A DNA stretch of 64,000 nt from Bythopirellula sp. (GCA_028285205.1 JANQQA010000143.1:17068-81067), one strand, 5' to 3'; counted from the first letter of the stretch, positions 37,677 to 47,106 are shown. Translations and numbers: made by a program. The notes: generated from the sequence alone by a model not told the origin.

Positions 37677-38732
37677 CTACAGAATCACCGTCACATCATG
37701 CTCTGGCGGGCAATTCAATTGAGTTGTGAAGCAGTTATCAAGCGGGTCGAGCGTACATAGCTCAGTTGAAGTGGTGACAGGCTGAAGGTCGATCGAACCG
37801 GAGCAATGCACGTTCGCACACGTCTGCTCTCGCCGCCAGATCATCGTTGATTGACCCGCCGGGTTCACAGGAAACGACACAACCGCCTCGAGCCCGATGC
37901 CCGGTGTAACTGAGTGCGTGACCTCAAGGCGAATTTTGCGGCCGGCCAACAAACAGCTATCGATTTCCTTAACCCAGACGGGTCTACACGCTACGACCGA
38001 ATTCAGATCGAGTGAAAGCGTGTGCCCCATTCCGAACACGTCTTGGCACTGGCAGCTTTGAAAACCGGCGAACAAGTCTGGTAGGACTAGTGTCACCTCG
38101 TCTGGGATGTCACCAGGGCAAGCCCAGCCACCGAACGGGTTGGTTTCTTGAGCTAGACACGCCACGCAATCGCCTGCAAAGATCGTTACGCCAGACGTGA
38201 TCGGCGTGCCGATATCACAAGTCGTTTTTGCCTGCACGGTGTAGCAGCGGCCGTTGTACTCGACTACGCTGCCAACGTCACCGTCGTCGATCCCTGTTGC
38301 CAGCCCTGCAAACACTGTCGGCGGAACGGTGCTCCCGCAACCGCTACAACTTCCGCTGCCTGGTTCGCACGGTACGAGCGGATAACAATCCTCCGTGTTT
38401 CCGCCGCCACAATCGCAGTCCTCACACCCAGTGCCTTCGCAGTTGTCTATCGGGTCACCAGGCGGCGTTGTCAGACCGGTACAGTCTTGGTTGATCGCGG
38501 TGATTTCGTAGCACTGGTCAGAGTTGCCCACCACGTCGCCAGGGTTGGCCGGGTTGGTGAGTTGATCGCAGGGAATGCCATAGTTGGTTGTGTCGCCAGT
38601 ATCGCAACTCTTGAGCGCGTAGCAGTTCCCTGTATTGCAGTAGCAGCAACACGATTCGGCATAGATCAGAGACCCGTCGGGATTCCTGAGTATCGCGCCC
38701 GTGGTGGGGTCTCTAAACAGTGTCTTGGCCAT
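37677..38732 (-). CDS. Cysteine-rich protein, last gene of the late operon
   Basis: A 351-residue protein with about 31 cysteines by my count, concentrated in the first 170 residues (CCCYC, CEDCDCGG, CSGCG). The N-terminus reads KTLFRDPTTGAILRNPDGSLIY. The C-terminal third is beta-rich and has fewer Cys. It overlaps the preceding gene by 20 bases. It is probably a tail or fibre-associated structural protein, with Cys binding metal or forming disulfides; no family recognised. Confidence 0.65.
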   Translation of the reverse strand: MAKTLFRDPTTGAILRNPDGSLIYAESCCCYCNTGNCYALKSCDTGDTTNYGIPCDQLTNPANPGDVVGNSDQCYEITAINQDCTGLTTPPGDPIDNCEGTGCEDCDCGGGNTEDCYPLVPCEPGSGSCSGCGSTVPPTVFAGLATGIDDGDVGSVVEYNGRCYTVQAKTTCDIGTPITSGVTIFAGDCVACLAQETNPFGGWACPGDIPDEVTLVLPDLFAGFQSCQCQDVFGMGHTLSLDLNSVVACRPVWVKEIDSCLLAGRKIRLEVTHSVTPGIGLEAVVSFPVNPAGQSTMIWRREQTCANVHCSGSIDLQPVTTSTELCTLDPLDNCFTTQLNCPPEHDVTVIL

Positions 38733-39132
38733 CGACCTCGCCCCACTTTCCGATCGGGCACTGCTGGTCGGCCCAACGCAGTTTATTGGTTCCTTGGTAG
38801 TGCGAGTTGGCCAGCACGCAACCGCAACCCAGATCGAGGCATTTGCCCAGCTCGATTACGGTGCCGTCGGTCAGTTGGCGGTTGCTGCGGAACTCGAACG
38901 ACTCGCACGCCTGGCAAATGGCAAAACGGGCGTCAACGTCCGCGTCGCTGGCCGTCGGGCTGCCCTTGGCTTTGTGCTTGACCGTTGCAACGGCAAAGTT
39001 CTTCGCTCGTCGCGGCAGCGAGGGACCCGGATCGTTTTTGGCGTAGGGAATGCGCGTCTCGACCTTGGTGCCATCGGGTAGCGTCTCGATGCACTCGACG
39101 TAATCTTTTAGTGGGCGGCAGTCTTTGCTCAT
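38713..39132 (-). CDS. Phage protein with zinc-ribbon-like Cys motifs
   Basis: A 139-residue protein in the late operon. The second half has CQAC, then GKCLDLGCGC and a terminal QQCPIGKW motif. The CxxC...CxxCxC...CPxGKW pattern occurs in small tail-associated proteins of many tailed phages and probably binds a metal. It starts three bases after the upstream stop and overlaps the downstream gene. Its role in the virion is unknown. Confidence 0.68.
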   Translation of the reverse strand: MSKDCRPLKDYVECIETLPDGTKVETRIPYAKNDPGPSLPRRAKNFAVATVKHKAKGSPTASDADVDARFAICQACESFEFRSNRQLTDGTVIELGKCLDLGCGCVLANSHYQGTNKLRWADQQCPIGKWGEVDGQDTV

Positions 39133-39134
39133 AT

Positions 39135-41216
39135 CTACGTCGGCTCGATGCAGTCCCCGAGTTCTTTAACGTCTTCAGTAGTGACGGTGCAACTATCCCA
39201 AGCACGCTTGTCGAAGACCAGCGTTGCATTGCTGCCATTGGTTTGAATCCAAACGCGGGTGACGACATCGGTTGTGCAGTAGGTGACGAAGTTGAAGTTC
39301 TCGTTGAACTCTTCGTGAATCCAAATCTGCATAACGTCTGCGTTGAATCCGGGTCCGCCTCGGAAGTCCTTATCGGAGATCACCAAGTACACGTCGTTTG
39401 GCACTGAGGGCGGGTCGGCAGGAATCAGCTTGTACATGCTGATCGCAAGTGGCACCGCGGCAGAGCCAACGATCGCAGTTGGTACGCTGCTAACGATGTC
39501 GACCGTTTGTGCCGTTTTCGCGCCGGTGGTATCACACAAGATACCTTGGCCGGTTCCATAGACGACACCGCCACTATTGACGGTCGCGGCGCTAATAGTG
39601 CTGTTGACCCACACGGTACGGATATCGCCGCCGAAGCTCGCAATCGTTTCTTCGTGATCGGTGCACCCCGCGCCTCCGTCGTATTCTCGATTGAGTTTTA
39701 ACAACCCATCTTCAACGAACACATCGGTAACGGGCCACTCGCATTGATTCTGCCACTTAACGCCGCCGCCGATGTTCGCCAGATACTGGTGTGCGCTACC
39801 GCCTGGGTCGAATCCGTCGATGCCCTTGAGCCACGGAACCAGATTGCGAGAAGAAACTAGTCGCCATTGCCTAGCGAACGTGGTGCTGATGCTGCGATCA
39901 AAGAACGCCATCACCTTGTCACCGTTGTCGACACGCACAGCCACGTCTGTCGTCGGCTGGATTGTGCCGACGGTTAGTTCGGTGCCCTGCAGCGTTGTTA
40001 GGCTTCCAACGGTACAATCGCCCGTGCCAACGAGTGTTGATGTTGCAGTCCCGATCACGCACCGAAAGTCCTTGGACGGACTGATTAGCACATAAGGTCG
40101 ACCGGCAGCGTGCACTTGCTGCATTGCTACCCACCGCTCGCCGGCCTTGACGCCTGTGGCAACGCCTTGCTTGTTGGACACCACTACGCCAAACGTTGAC
40201 GGACCAGATGGTGGAACGATGGTTGATTGGATCGGCAATCGTTCATGCCAGTTGCTGCCAAACGCTGACAGAAACGTCGCTCCGTAGTCACCTGTACTCG
40301 ATACCGTTTCCAGCAACTCAACTTCAATCAGCGTTGCAAAGCTCTGCATTGAGTCGATCAAGACGCCTGGATAGCCAGAGTCGAGATAGTTGTTCGATAT
40401 GATTGGTCCTGTGCCAATGAAGCCGCGCTGGTTCACGACCGTGTCATCGGGCTGGTCTGCCGATATGTAGGGGCCGAGGGCCTCAATGAACAGACCCGGA
40501 TCGACAACAATCACGTCCGTATCGCTAGGCACATTCTCCCAATAAGAATCTTGGTCAGCTGCATTGCCGTTGCCCGCTCCGCCAAGGTATTTCCAATACG
40601 TATCGGGGGCTGGGGTTTCCTGCGCTACGATCTCGTCTACGTTAATGTCGGTGCCCTCGATCAACGCTTTGCGGGCGGTCTCGTCAACCACGGTATCGAC
40701 GGTGGTGATTGCTCCGGAGAATGGTGTCCCGTCAGCGTTCAGAATCTGGGCCATCTTCTCCGTGTCGCTAGGTGCCAAGTCTTCGGTCATCTCGAAGACA
40801 ATGCCCGTTCCGCCGCTAACACCTGGTGCGCCAGGGTCGCCCTTCTCGCCTTTGGTATCACGGACTACAAGCCGATCGCCTTCGAGTGTAGCAACCAAGG
40901 GTTGCGGCTGGCTTGGGCTAGCACCCGTTGCCAATGCGTTTGGGGAGAAGTTGTAGAGCGTCTCGGTGCGGGTTGTAGGTGTGTACTGTGGAGCGGTCCC
41001 ACGTTGGCAGATCCTGACGGTGCCTGTTCCAGGAGTGACGACCGACGAAGTTGCGCTGCCGGCAGGAATTTCGGCTTCAGCGAGAACGATGGGCGCAGTA
41101 TCGTCGTCCATACGACGCACCCGCTTTCCGCGAACGGGATTGTGCGGGAGCAACATCTCAGTAGTTTTAACTGAACGCTTGATGCGCCTCGTCGCGTCGT
41201 CATTTGGTATCGGCAT
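39135..41216 (-). CDS. Tail fibre-like structural protein with short collagen segment
   Basis: A 693-residue protein in the late operon, with its ATG overlapping the upstream stop by one base (TGATG). A non-repetitive N-terminal domain (about 1-115) is followed by a short collagen-like run (GEKGDPGAPG), then long beta-rich sequence. This layout is typical of receptor-binding or fibre proteins of tailed phages. Host-range determination is inference. Confidence 0.65.
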   Translation of the reverse strand: MPIPNDDATRRIKRSVKTTEMLLPHNPVRGKRVRRMDDDTAPIVLAEAEIPAGSATSSVVTPGTGTVRICQRGTAPQYTPTTRTETLYNFSPNALATGASPSQPQPLVATLEGDRLVVRDTKGEKGDPGAPGVSGGTGIVFEMTEDLAPSDTEKMAQILNADGTPFSGAITTVDTVVDETARKALIEGTDINVDEIVAQETPAPDTYWKYLGGAGNGNAADQDSYWENVPSDTDVIVVDPGLFIEALGPYISADQPDDTVVNQRGFIGTGPIISNNYLDSGYPGVLIDSMQSFATLIEVELLETVSSTGDYGATFLSAFGSNWHERLPIQSTIVPPSGPSTFGVVVSNKQGVATGVKAGERWVAMQQVHAAGRPYVLISPSKDFRCVIGTATSTLVGTGDCTVGSLTTLQGTELTVGTIQPTTDVAVRVDNGDKVMAFFDRSISTTFARQWRLVSSRNLVPWLKGIDGFDPGGSAHQYLANIGGGVKWQNQCEWPVTDVFVEDGLLKLNREYDGGAGCTDHEETIASFGGDIRTVWVNSTISAATVNSGGVVYGTGQGILCDTTGAKTAQTVDIVSSVPTAIVGSAAVPLAISMYKLIPADPPSVPNDVYLVISDKDFRGGPGFNADVMQIWIHEEFNENFNFVTYCTTDVVTRVWIQTNGSNATLVFDKRAWDSCTVTTEDVKELGDCIEPT

Positions 41217-42136
41217 CAGACACCCAGCCCAGAATAGGCTACCTCTCGGCGAACCCTGAACTCACGGTAGTTTCCGACCGTGTTCTCCGGCAAACGACTG
41301 CCGTCAGGCTCAAGCAACACTGGCTCAGGTGTCGGCTTGCCGTTAAAGTCGACAGCGCGATCAGTCTTTCCAAAAGTCGGAGAACCAGGGTTAGTGTCCT
41401 TAACCTGGAACCCCTGGTTGAGATACTTCTTGTCCCACGGCTTATGACGGAACGTGATGCGAATCTGTACCCGGTAGTACGATGTGGCACCCTCGGTGAT
41501 AAGCTGGCCAGACGGTATCGCATCAATCTTCGCATGTCTTGCGGGCGCTCCGTAGAACACATCCGTGTTCGTTGAATAGCGATACTGGTTTTGCAGTGCC
41601 ACTACCGCGGCGAGATCGGCAAGGTTTTTCGTCGCTACAAGTACATCGTAGAATCCCTGCTCTTCGGGGATGTCAGTGAACTCATGGCCGGCCGCGTTGA
41701 GTAGTGGATTGCCATCCTTGTCCTCCTCAATAACTTCTGAGAACGGCTCGACTTCGGTGTGGTAGTCGATAGGCCGCGCAAGTGGATCAGTATTCGCTGC
41801 CCCTGATTGCTGCCCTTCGTCCAGGGGTTCATACGTGCCTTCGGCCCACCATCGCGTTGGCTTTGTCGTTGGCTCCGGCTTGTAGAGCTGCAGGTTTCCC
41901 TTAAAGAAGGCGTAGGGGTCGGTTGCACCTTGAAAGCTGTAGGACGCCCATCGGGCGGGCAGTGGTGAAGCAAATCCCTGGTCGGTTGCCTGCGCAGCGA
42001 TGGCGACCAGTGGCGCTGGCATCAATTGGTCATCAGTATCGATCTCCCATCGCATGGCGTAGGTAGACCGCCCGCGATGATCGGTTGTCATCCGATAGTG
42101 AAAGTCTTGCGGATTCTTAACTTCAGTGACTGCCAT
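41216..42136 (-). CDS. Late-operon structural protein, unknown family
   Basis: A 306-residue soluble protein whose ATG shares one base with the stop of the terminase gene (TAATG) and whose stop overlaps the next start. It is not a portal or capsid protein by sequence. If the upstream gene end derives from a tape-measure gene, this position would fit a distal-tail or baseplate component. There is no recognised domain. Confidence 0.6.
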   Translation of the reverse strand: MAVTEVKNPQDFHYRMTTDHRGRSTYAMRWEIDTDDQLMPAPLVAIAAQATDQGFASPLPARWASYSFQGATDPYAFFKGNLQLYKPEPTTKPTRWWAEGTYEPLDEGQQSGAANTDPLARPIDYHTEVEPFSEVIEEDKDGNPLLNAAGHEFTDIPEEQGFYDVLVATKNLADLAAVVALQNQYRYSTNTDVFYGAPARHAKIDAIPSGQLITEGATSYYRVQIRITFRHKPWDKKYLNQGFQVKDTNPGSPTFGKTDRAVDFNGKPTPEPVLLEPDGSRLPENTVGNYREFRVRREVAYSGLGV

Positions 42137-43800
42137 TACCCGATTGCAAACTCCGGTATTGGATTGTCGATGATCTCTTGCAAGCCCGCTCCGATGCCTT
42201 GTAGTTCACGCAACTGAGCCCGGTTGAGACGTTCGATCGTGTCGCCTTGGCTGCCGGGCAAGTTCTTCCGAGCGGATGCAAACGCTTCGGCGCTTCCGGC
42301 CTCCAGGGCCGATAGTGGCTGGCGGAACGGAGGGGCGAGATTTGGAACTCCCTGTCCATCGGCAAACGCTTGCCCCTGAGCAATGGCCAACCGTCGCTGC
42401 AATGCAACGCGCTCGCAGCCGAGGTCGTCCTCAAGGATCTCGGCAGTCTCAACTGCGTAGGTTTCGTCATAGCTAAGCGTCTGCACATCGGTGTGTCCAA
42501 ACTCTGCAACGATGTCGCGTCGGACTTGGGGGAAGTCGATCTTCGGGCCTTCGATAATCCGCAAGTGGCCATCGTGTGCCCACTGCTCGTAATCAATCTC
42601 ACTGCCCCAGCGATCAACCGCGGCACGTGTGATCCACAGTAGCGGAAACTGGTAGTAGTATTTGGCTTCTTCGTGCTCTGGATCTTCGCTGTAGTCTTCT
42701 CGCCCTTCCGGAACGATGAGAACAGCGCCCGTCATGTCACGCGAGAGGCTCATATCCAATCCAAGGTAAGATGATGCGCCTGCAAAATCGCTAAGCTTCT
42801 TGTCGTGAACAGCATTCGACCAGGCAGTCGAGTCAAGCCACGGTGACGACGATGAGCCCCAAATGTTGAAGCGATACATCTTGAACCGAGCCCAAGAGGC
42901 TGGTGTCTTGCGGGCCGCATGTAGCTCTCTCTCGAAAACCTCAGGGTTGATAATGTGCCCCAGACTAGGATTGGCACGATTCCACATCTTGGGGTTGAGA
43001 AGCTGCCGATCAGTTGCATTCTGCGGAGCTGCGTACGCCTGGTGAAGGAACGTAATGTCCTTTTCCTTGCCATCGTTTACCTTATCGCCGTAGTCCCATT
43101 GCTGTTTGCCCCAGCCGTACTTGTTCTTGCCGGCCGTTGAGACCATCAGCTCAATCGCTTCGTCGCGACTGGCTCCCATGAACTCGAGCACGCCCGCTAG
43201 TCGACTATCGACAACGTGGCCCTCATCAATGATCGCATTCCCATTGAGGCCCTCTTGCGAGTCGATGTTGTCGCCAGCGATTACTCCGTACCAACTATCG
43301 GAGGGGATATGGGTGATTCGCTTGCTTGTCTTGTTGATCACACACTCTGCCGTCAGCTCTGGGGACTGCTCGACCATCTTGATTGCATGAGCGTGGACAA
43401 TCGCCGCTTGGCCGCCGTCCTTAGCTGCGGAGTATGTCTTGCCACCGATCTCACCGTCCGCCACGGTCAAGTACATCCCAACCATTGCAGCAATCGGTGA
43501 CTTGCCGTTTTTCTTGGGGACCCACAAACGAGCACGCTTAAACCGTCGAATCCAGCAGCCAAGGAAGTCCGACCAGATCACCCACGAGAATAGCCGCATG
43601 AAGAAATCAACTTCCCAATCCATGAGTTCGACTAGCTTTCCAGCCCATCGCGTGCCCTCATACAGTCGGAAGTTGCCTTGGACAGTATCAATCATGTGCT
43701 GCCCCCGTGCTCGATCGAACCGCGCACCCTGAGCGACCGCCAGCTCATCGGCTGCGTTTCGAATCCACTTCTTCGGTACTTGCTTCGGAGGTTCAACCAC
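42136..43800 (-). CDS. Terminase large subunit fused to tape-measure-like C-terminus
   Basis: Residues 1 to about 467 are a phage terminase large subunit of the HK97/Terminase_1 type: Walker A VPKKNGKS (95-102), Walker B NAIIDEGH (188-195), and the start of the nuclease domain YLGLDMS, continuing to LGCERVA. Here homologues go on with the rest of the nuclease domain, including its last acidic residue. Instead residues about 468-554 contain LSALEAGSAEAFASAR and a helical GIGAGLQEII end, the pattern of tape-measure protein C-termini. The junction is near 42,400. I infer an in-frame deletion fusion, which should leave the packaging nuclease inactive. The start overlaps the small-terminase stop by eight bases. 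Confidence 0.8.
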   Translation of the reverse strand: MVEPPKQVPKKWIRNAADELAVAQGARFDRARGQHMIDTVQGNFRLYEGTRWAGKLVELMDWEVDFFMRLFSWVIWSDFLGCWIRRFKRARLWVPKKNGKSPIAAMVGMYLTVADGEIGGKTYSAAKDGGQAAIVHAHAIKMVEQSPELTAECVINKTSKRITHIPSDSWYGVIAGDNIDSQEGLNGNAIIDEGHVVDSRLAGVLEFMGASRDEAIELMVSTAGKNKYGWGKQQWDYGDKVNDGKEKDITFLHQAYAAPQNATDRQLLNPKMWNRANPSLGHIINPEVFERELHAARKTPASWARFKMYRFNIWGSSSSPWLDSTAWSNAVHDKKLSDFAGASSYLGLDMSLSRDMTGAVLIVPEGREDYSEDPEHEEAKYYYQFPLLWITRAAVDRWGSEIDYEQWAHDGHLRIIEGPKIDFPQVRRDIVAEFGHTDVQTLSYDETYAVETAEILEDDLGCERVALQRRLAIAQGQAFADGQGVPNLAPPFRQPLSALEAGSAEAFASARKNLPGSQGDTIERLNRAQLRELQGIGAGLQEIIDNPIPEFAIG

Positions 43801-44236
43801 GTTTCCTTGGTGCGATACCTGGGGCTTTCGGCTTCTCGATCTTCAAACGACTTCGATCGCTCGGATTCCATCCAAACCGAGCTGCTGCCTGTTCGAACTT
43901 CGCCCAGTAGTTGGTCACAGCGATTCGAGCATCCTTGTCTGTTGGGTCATTCAATGCGATCTGGTAGGACATCACGTACAAACCCCAGAGTTCGCAGGCG
44001 GAACGAAGGAGCGGACCATCAACCTTCGTCGCCAATCCGGCATCAATCGTTGCCTGCACTTCGTCGTCCCAGAGCTTGGATGCGTATGGGCATTCGAATT
44101 CCGGCTTCGTGAGCGTTGGATCAATCTCTGGCTGTGCGTCCTGCGGTCCATGCCGATCATTCCGATGCGTCCCCTGCGCAATGTGCAGGACGGTCGGCTT
44201 GGGCTTTCTGCCTGATCTGCCTTTCTTTCCTGCCAT
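43793..44236 (-). CDS. Terminase small subunit, P27 family
   Basis: A 147-residue protein of the P27/Terminase_4 type: basic N-terminus (GKKGRSGRKPKPT), then PEFECPYASKLWDDEV, and the helical core including LRSACELWGLYV. It should recognise the packaging site on phage DNA and recruit the large subunit. It lies between the HNH endonuclease and the large terminase, the order found in HNH-dependent cos or headful packaging modules. Confidence 0.82.
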   Translation of the reverse strand: MAGKKGRSGRKPKPTVLHIAQGTHRNDRHGPQDAQPEIDPTLTKPEFECPYASKLWDDEVQATIDAGLATKVDGPLLRSACELWGLYVMSYQIALNDPTDKDARIAVTNYWAKFEQAAARFGWNPSDRSRLKIEKPKAPGIAPRKRG

Positions 44237-44336
44237 CTCTCAAACTTCCATTTTCTGCCTAAAAAAGTGCGCGCCTTGGCAAGCGGCTAACGAGCCGCTG
44301 CATTCTTCAAACTTGACCGCCCCCCCGTCGCCTGTC

Positions 44337-44684
44337 TCATTTTGCAACACCTTGCGCCATCTCCTTCGCCGTCTTGCGGTTGTGACAGCTCTCGCAAAGT
44401 CCTTGTGTGTTGTCGATGTCGAGTTCTAGCTCTGGGTGTGTTGCTCTTGGTTTGATGTGATCAATTGCGAATGTCGGTTTGGTTCGCCCTTCCTTAAGGC
44501 ACAGTTCACAACAAGGGCTGAGCTGTCTTCGCATGTCCCTGATGGTGATCCAATCTCTACTGCTGTAGAACGGATCGCCTGGTCTGTTCTTGCTTTCCCT
44601 TGCCTTGTGCTCATCACATCGGCCTTGCCTCGTCATCTTGTTGCAACCAACGTGATTGCACTTCCGAAGCGGCAGCTTGTTCAT
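44337..44684 (-). CDS. HNH endonuclease
   Basis: A 115-residue HNH nuclease. Two Cys pairs for a structural zinc (CELC and CESCH) flank the HNH core (AIDHIKPRATHP and LCESCHNRKT). An extra N-terminal Cys/His cluster (CNHVGCNKM, CDEH) is present. HNH proteins next to terminases stimulate cleavage at the packaging site. Its ATG overlaps the stop of the upstream gene by four bases. Confidence 0.88.
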   Translation of the reverse strand: MNKLPLRKCNHVGCNKMTRQGRCDEHKARESKNRPGDPFYSSRDWITIRDMRRQLSPCCELCLKEGRTKPTFAIDHIKPRATHPELELDIDNTQGLCESCHNRKTAKEMAQGVAK

Positions 44685-45430
44685 TCAATCACCAGCTTCG
44701 CTGATACAGGAATCGAGTTGCTGTCCACAGTCTGGACTTCAGCAGTTACCACGTACTCATCAACCGCACTGTCCGATGGGATGTCGAAGTGAAGCGCTCG
44801 GCCATCACCACGAACTGCGATGTTGCTCACGGTGAGTGTCGCTTGGCCCACGACCGTTACGATGTGAGTCGCATTCGCGTCGATGTCTGCTCCCTCATTG
44901 AGTGGAAACTCTACCGCCAGCGTGACTGGTTTGCCTGTGGACAGTGACCGTGTGAGCGTGACCACGCTACTGCTGACATTCCCCTGACGACCGACAAAGA
45001 ACGTCCGCTTCTCAGATACGGTCTGCGGTGAGTAGGTGGCTGTTCCGCCCGCACCGGCTGTCGCATACAACGATTGCGACTCGTTAGTAGGCGTCAACGT
45101 AGAAGCATCTGCCGTCTCTTGCTGTGATGACAATGCTTCGTTCGACTCCACATAGAACACATCTGGCCCGCCAATGACCTCATTCGCGTCACTGTCGTGG
45201 ATACGCACGACAACCTCCCCAGGGCTACCGAGATCGGGTGCATTGCTTCCCTTATACAATCCAAGGAACGGCGATGACTGTTCGGTCAGATCAACCCTGA
45301 TATCAGCTGGGGTCGACCCAGCAGCCCAGGCGGGCGTACCAATCGTGTTCTGCCAATAAAAGCCGTCAGATACCCGCTGGATGGAGGCGTAGAGCGTCGC
45401 GCCGGGGTCATAATTGGTTTCTATGTTCAT
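44681..45430 (-). CDS. Beta-rich late-operon protein
   Basis: The ATG at 45430 overlaps the upstream stop as ATGA and gives 249 residues; the open frame starts 12 bases earlier. The sequence is Thr/Val/Ala-rich beta structure with no recognised motif (TNYDPGATLYASIQR, then two sandwich-like regions). It is probably a fibre or tail-tip component. Its position upstream of the HNH and terminase genes is unusual for virion proteins. Confidence 0.6.
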   Translation of the reverse strand: MNIETNYDPGATLYASIQRVSDGFYWQNTIGTPAWAAGSTPADIRVDLTEQSSPFLGLYKGSNAPDLGSPGEVVVRIHDSDANEVIGGPDVFYVESNEALSSQQETADASTLTPTNESQSLYATAGAGGTATYSPQTVSEKRTFFVGRQGNVSSSVVTLTRSLSTGKPVTLAVEFPLNEGADIDANATHIVTVVGQATLTVSNIAVRGDGRALHFDIPSDSAVDEYVVTAEVQTVDSNSIPVSAKLVIE

Positions 45431-46881
45431 GCTACGTGCCACTCGGTTCCGTCAAAGTAGAGGCGATAGACCGTTTGTGCGTCCGCTGCCGTATCAAGTG
45501 TTGGCAGGGTTCCGTTAACTGACGTCGTGAAGGTAACACCGTGCCCGCCCGTGCCGTCCTGAACAACAATCAGGGTGTAGTAGCCAGGTGTGTCGCCTAA
45601 ATCAGACTCACGTCGGGCTGTGAACAACTGCAGGTCAGTAACAGACGCGGTGAGCGTTACTTTCTTGGCGTTGAAATGGCCTGCTCCGAAAGGAATGCGA
45701 AGTGTTGAAGATGCCGAGTCTTCTAGCACGTCCTCACCTGACAGCGGGTCGGTAGCTCGCAAACGACACCAGTACGGGTAGATAGTCCCAGTGACGTTTG
45801 CGTTTTGGTTGAGCGTAATACTTGTCGATGTGAGCGACACAATGCGGCACTTAGACGTTCGAGTGTAGCTTGACTCAACAGGCAGCCCATAATCCGCCGT
45901 GACCCAATCACCAACCTTTAGCGCGGCTGTCGAAGCAATGCCCGTGATAGTTGGGCTGCCGCTTGTTGCCTGACCAACCAACATGGCTTCCGTCGCCCAA
46001 TCAGAGCGTGCGATTCTCGCTCGGCTGGTGGTTGACGTGATTCGATCAGGGTTGACGAAAGCTTCTGCTGTAATCGTCGAGCCGTCTATGTCTGTGACTT
46101 CGTAGCATGCCACCTGTCGAGAGGATACGTCGTTGAGATTGCGAGCATTCTCTGACAGGATGTCGCCTACCTGATAGAGGATGGCGTTCGTTGTCGAGAA
46201 TGTTAACGTCGTGCCCACCAGACTAAAGCTGTTTGAGCTGTTGTCGTGATAGGCGTGCATCCGCGTTGGATAGACGACCTTTAGATCGATACCTTCGATT
46301 GTTGTTGTCGATGGTCCGGCGTTGTGTGGACACTCGATTCGGCTTGCTGCTGAGCGAAGGTACTTTCCAGGAGGCAGGCCCACTCGCTGCGCGCCGCCTG
46401 ACTTGCTTTTCCAGCAGTTTTCCAGGGCAACGGTCTCTTCAGCTACACTGTCATACTTGCCAACTGACAACACATCCTGAGTGCTGTCGAACATACAACG
46501 CCGGTGGAACACGTTGCCCGCGAAGTTGTAGACCTTATTGCCTAGCTCAGTGCCCCTTCTGGAGAATCGGCAGTTCTCGAAATCGGTGATATGCAGCGAC
46601 GCAAAATCCCAGGCTGGCCGGTTGGCATGATGGTCGCTAGTTGTGGAGAACGCAAAACTACAGCCCGAGAAATGTCCGGTTCGATACGTACTCGAAGACC
46701 CTAGGCTGTTGCTGCCGATGGTCAGGATGTTCTCTGCGTCCAAACTGCGAACCACAAACGGCTCTAAGCAGTTGCGTAGGGCAAAGAGCCTGTAAGCCCT
46801 AGTTGCAACACCCTGCGGATCGAAGATCAAATTCATCCTCGGTGGATTGAATACCGCGTCGCTGTCGTTCACTTTGATCAA
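45427..46881 (-). CDS. Large beta-rich protein, fibre/beta-helix type
   Basis: A 484-residue soluble protein, first in the late operon. The first 250 residues (repeated short NCxFS/CxF segments such as HFSGCSFAFS and DFENCRFSRR) look like a right-handed beta-helix with stacked Cys/Phe ladder positions, as in tail spikes. A C-terminal beta region ends YRLYFDGTEWHVA. No catalytic site recognised. It lies 22 bases downstream of the phage tRNA gene, suggesting transcription from a promoter beyond the tRNA. Confidence 0.6.
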   Translation of the reverse strand: MIKVNDSDAVFNPPRMNLIFDPQGVATRAYRLFALRNCLEPFVVRSLDAENILTIGSNSLGSSSTYRTGHFSGCSFAFSTTSDHHANRPAWDFASLHITDFENCRFSRRGTELGNKVYNFAGNVFHRRCMFDSTQDVLSVGKYDSVAEETVALENCWKSKSGGAQRVGLPPGKYLRSAASRIECPHNAGPSTTTIEGIDLKVVYPTRMHAYHDNSSNSFSLVGTTLTFSTTNAILYQVGDILSENARNLNDVSSRQVACYEVTDIDGSTITAEAFVNPDRITSTTSRARIARSDWATEAMLVGQATSGSPTITGIASTAALKVGDWVTADYGLPVESSYTRTSKCRIVSLTSTSITLNQNANVTGTIYPYWCRLRATDPLSGEDVLEDSASSTLRIPFGAGHFNAKKVTLTASVTDLQLFTARRESDLGDTPGYYTLIVVQDGTGGHGVTFTTSVNGTLPTLDTAADAQTVYRLYFDGTEWHVA

Positions 46882-46903
46882 CCTCGTGAAACGATGTTGG
46901 AAG

Positions 46904-46977
46904 TGCTGGGGGCCGGATTTGAACCGACGACCTGCAGGTTATGAACCTGCCGAGCTTCCAGACTGCTCTACCCCAGG
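46904..46977 (-). tRNA. Phage-encoded tRNA-Met (CAT), initiator-like
   Basis: A complete 74-base cloverleaf on the minus strand: acceptor CCTGGGG/CCCCAGC with an unpaired C-C at position 1:72, D stem GAGC/GCTC, anticodon stem GCAGG/CCTGC around TTCATAA (anticodon CAT), T arm GTCGG-TTCAAAT-CCGGC, discriminator A and no CCA. The 1:72 mismatch and A11-U24 pair are initiator-tRNA features; only two of the three usual G-C pairs next to the anticodon loop are present. Confidence 0.88.
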
Positions 46978-47014
46978 CCAAGATTTCTGATCACCACCTT
47001 TCGATATAGGCACG

Positions 47015-47066
47015 AAAAAAGGGCGTTCAATAATCCACTGCTACGAGTGAATCGTTGAACGCCCTT
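47015..47066 (-). terminator. Rho-independent terminator of the early operon
   Basis: Arms AAGGGCGTTCAA (47019-47030) and its exact complement (47055-47066) form a 12-bp stem; on the minus strand it is followed by six T. It separates the early small-ORF operon from the tRNA and late operon. Confidence 0.88.
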
Positions 47067-47106
47067 GGGCGGTCCCGGTTAGGGATTCGAGTTGTCGGCC
47101 TGAATT

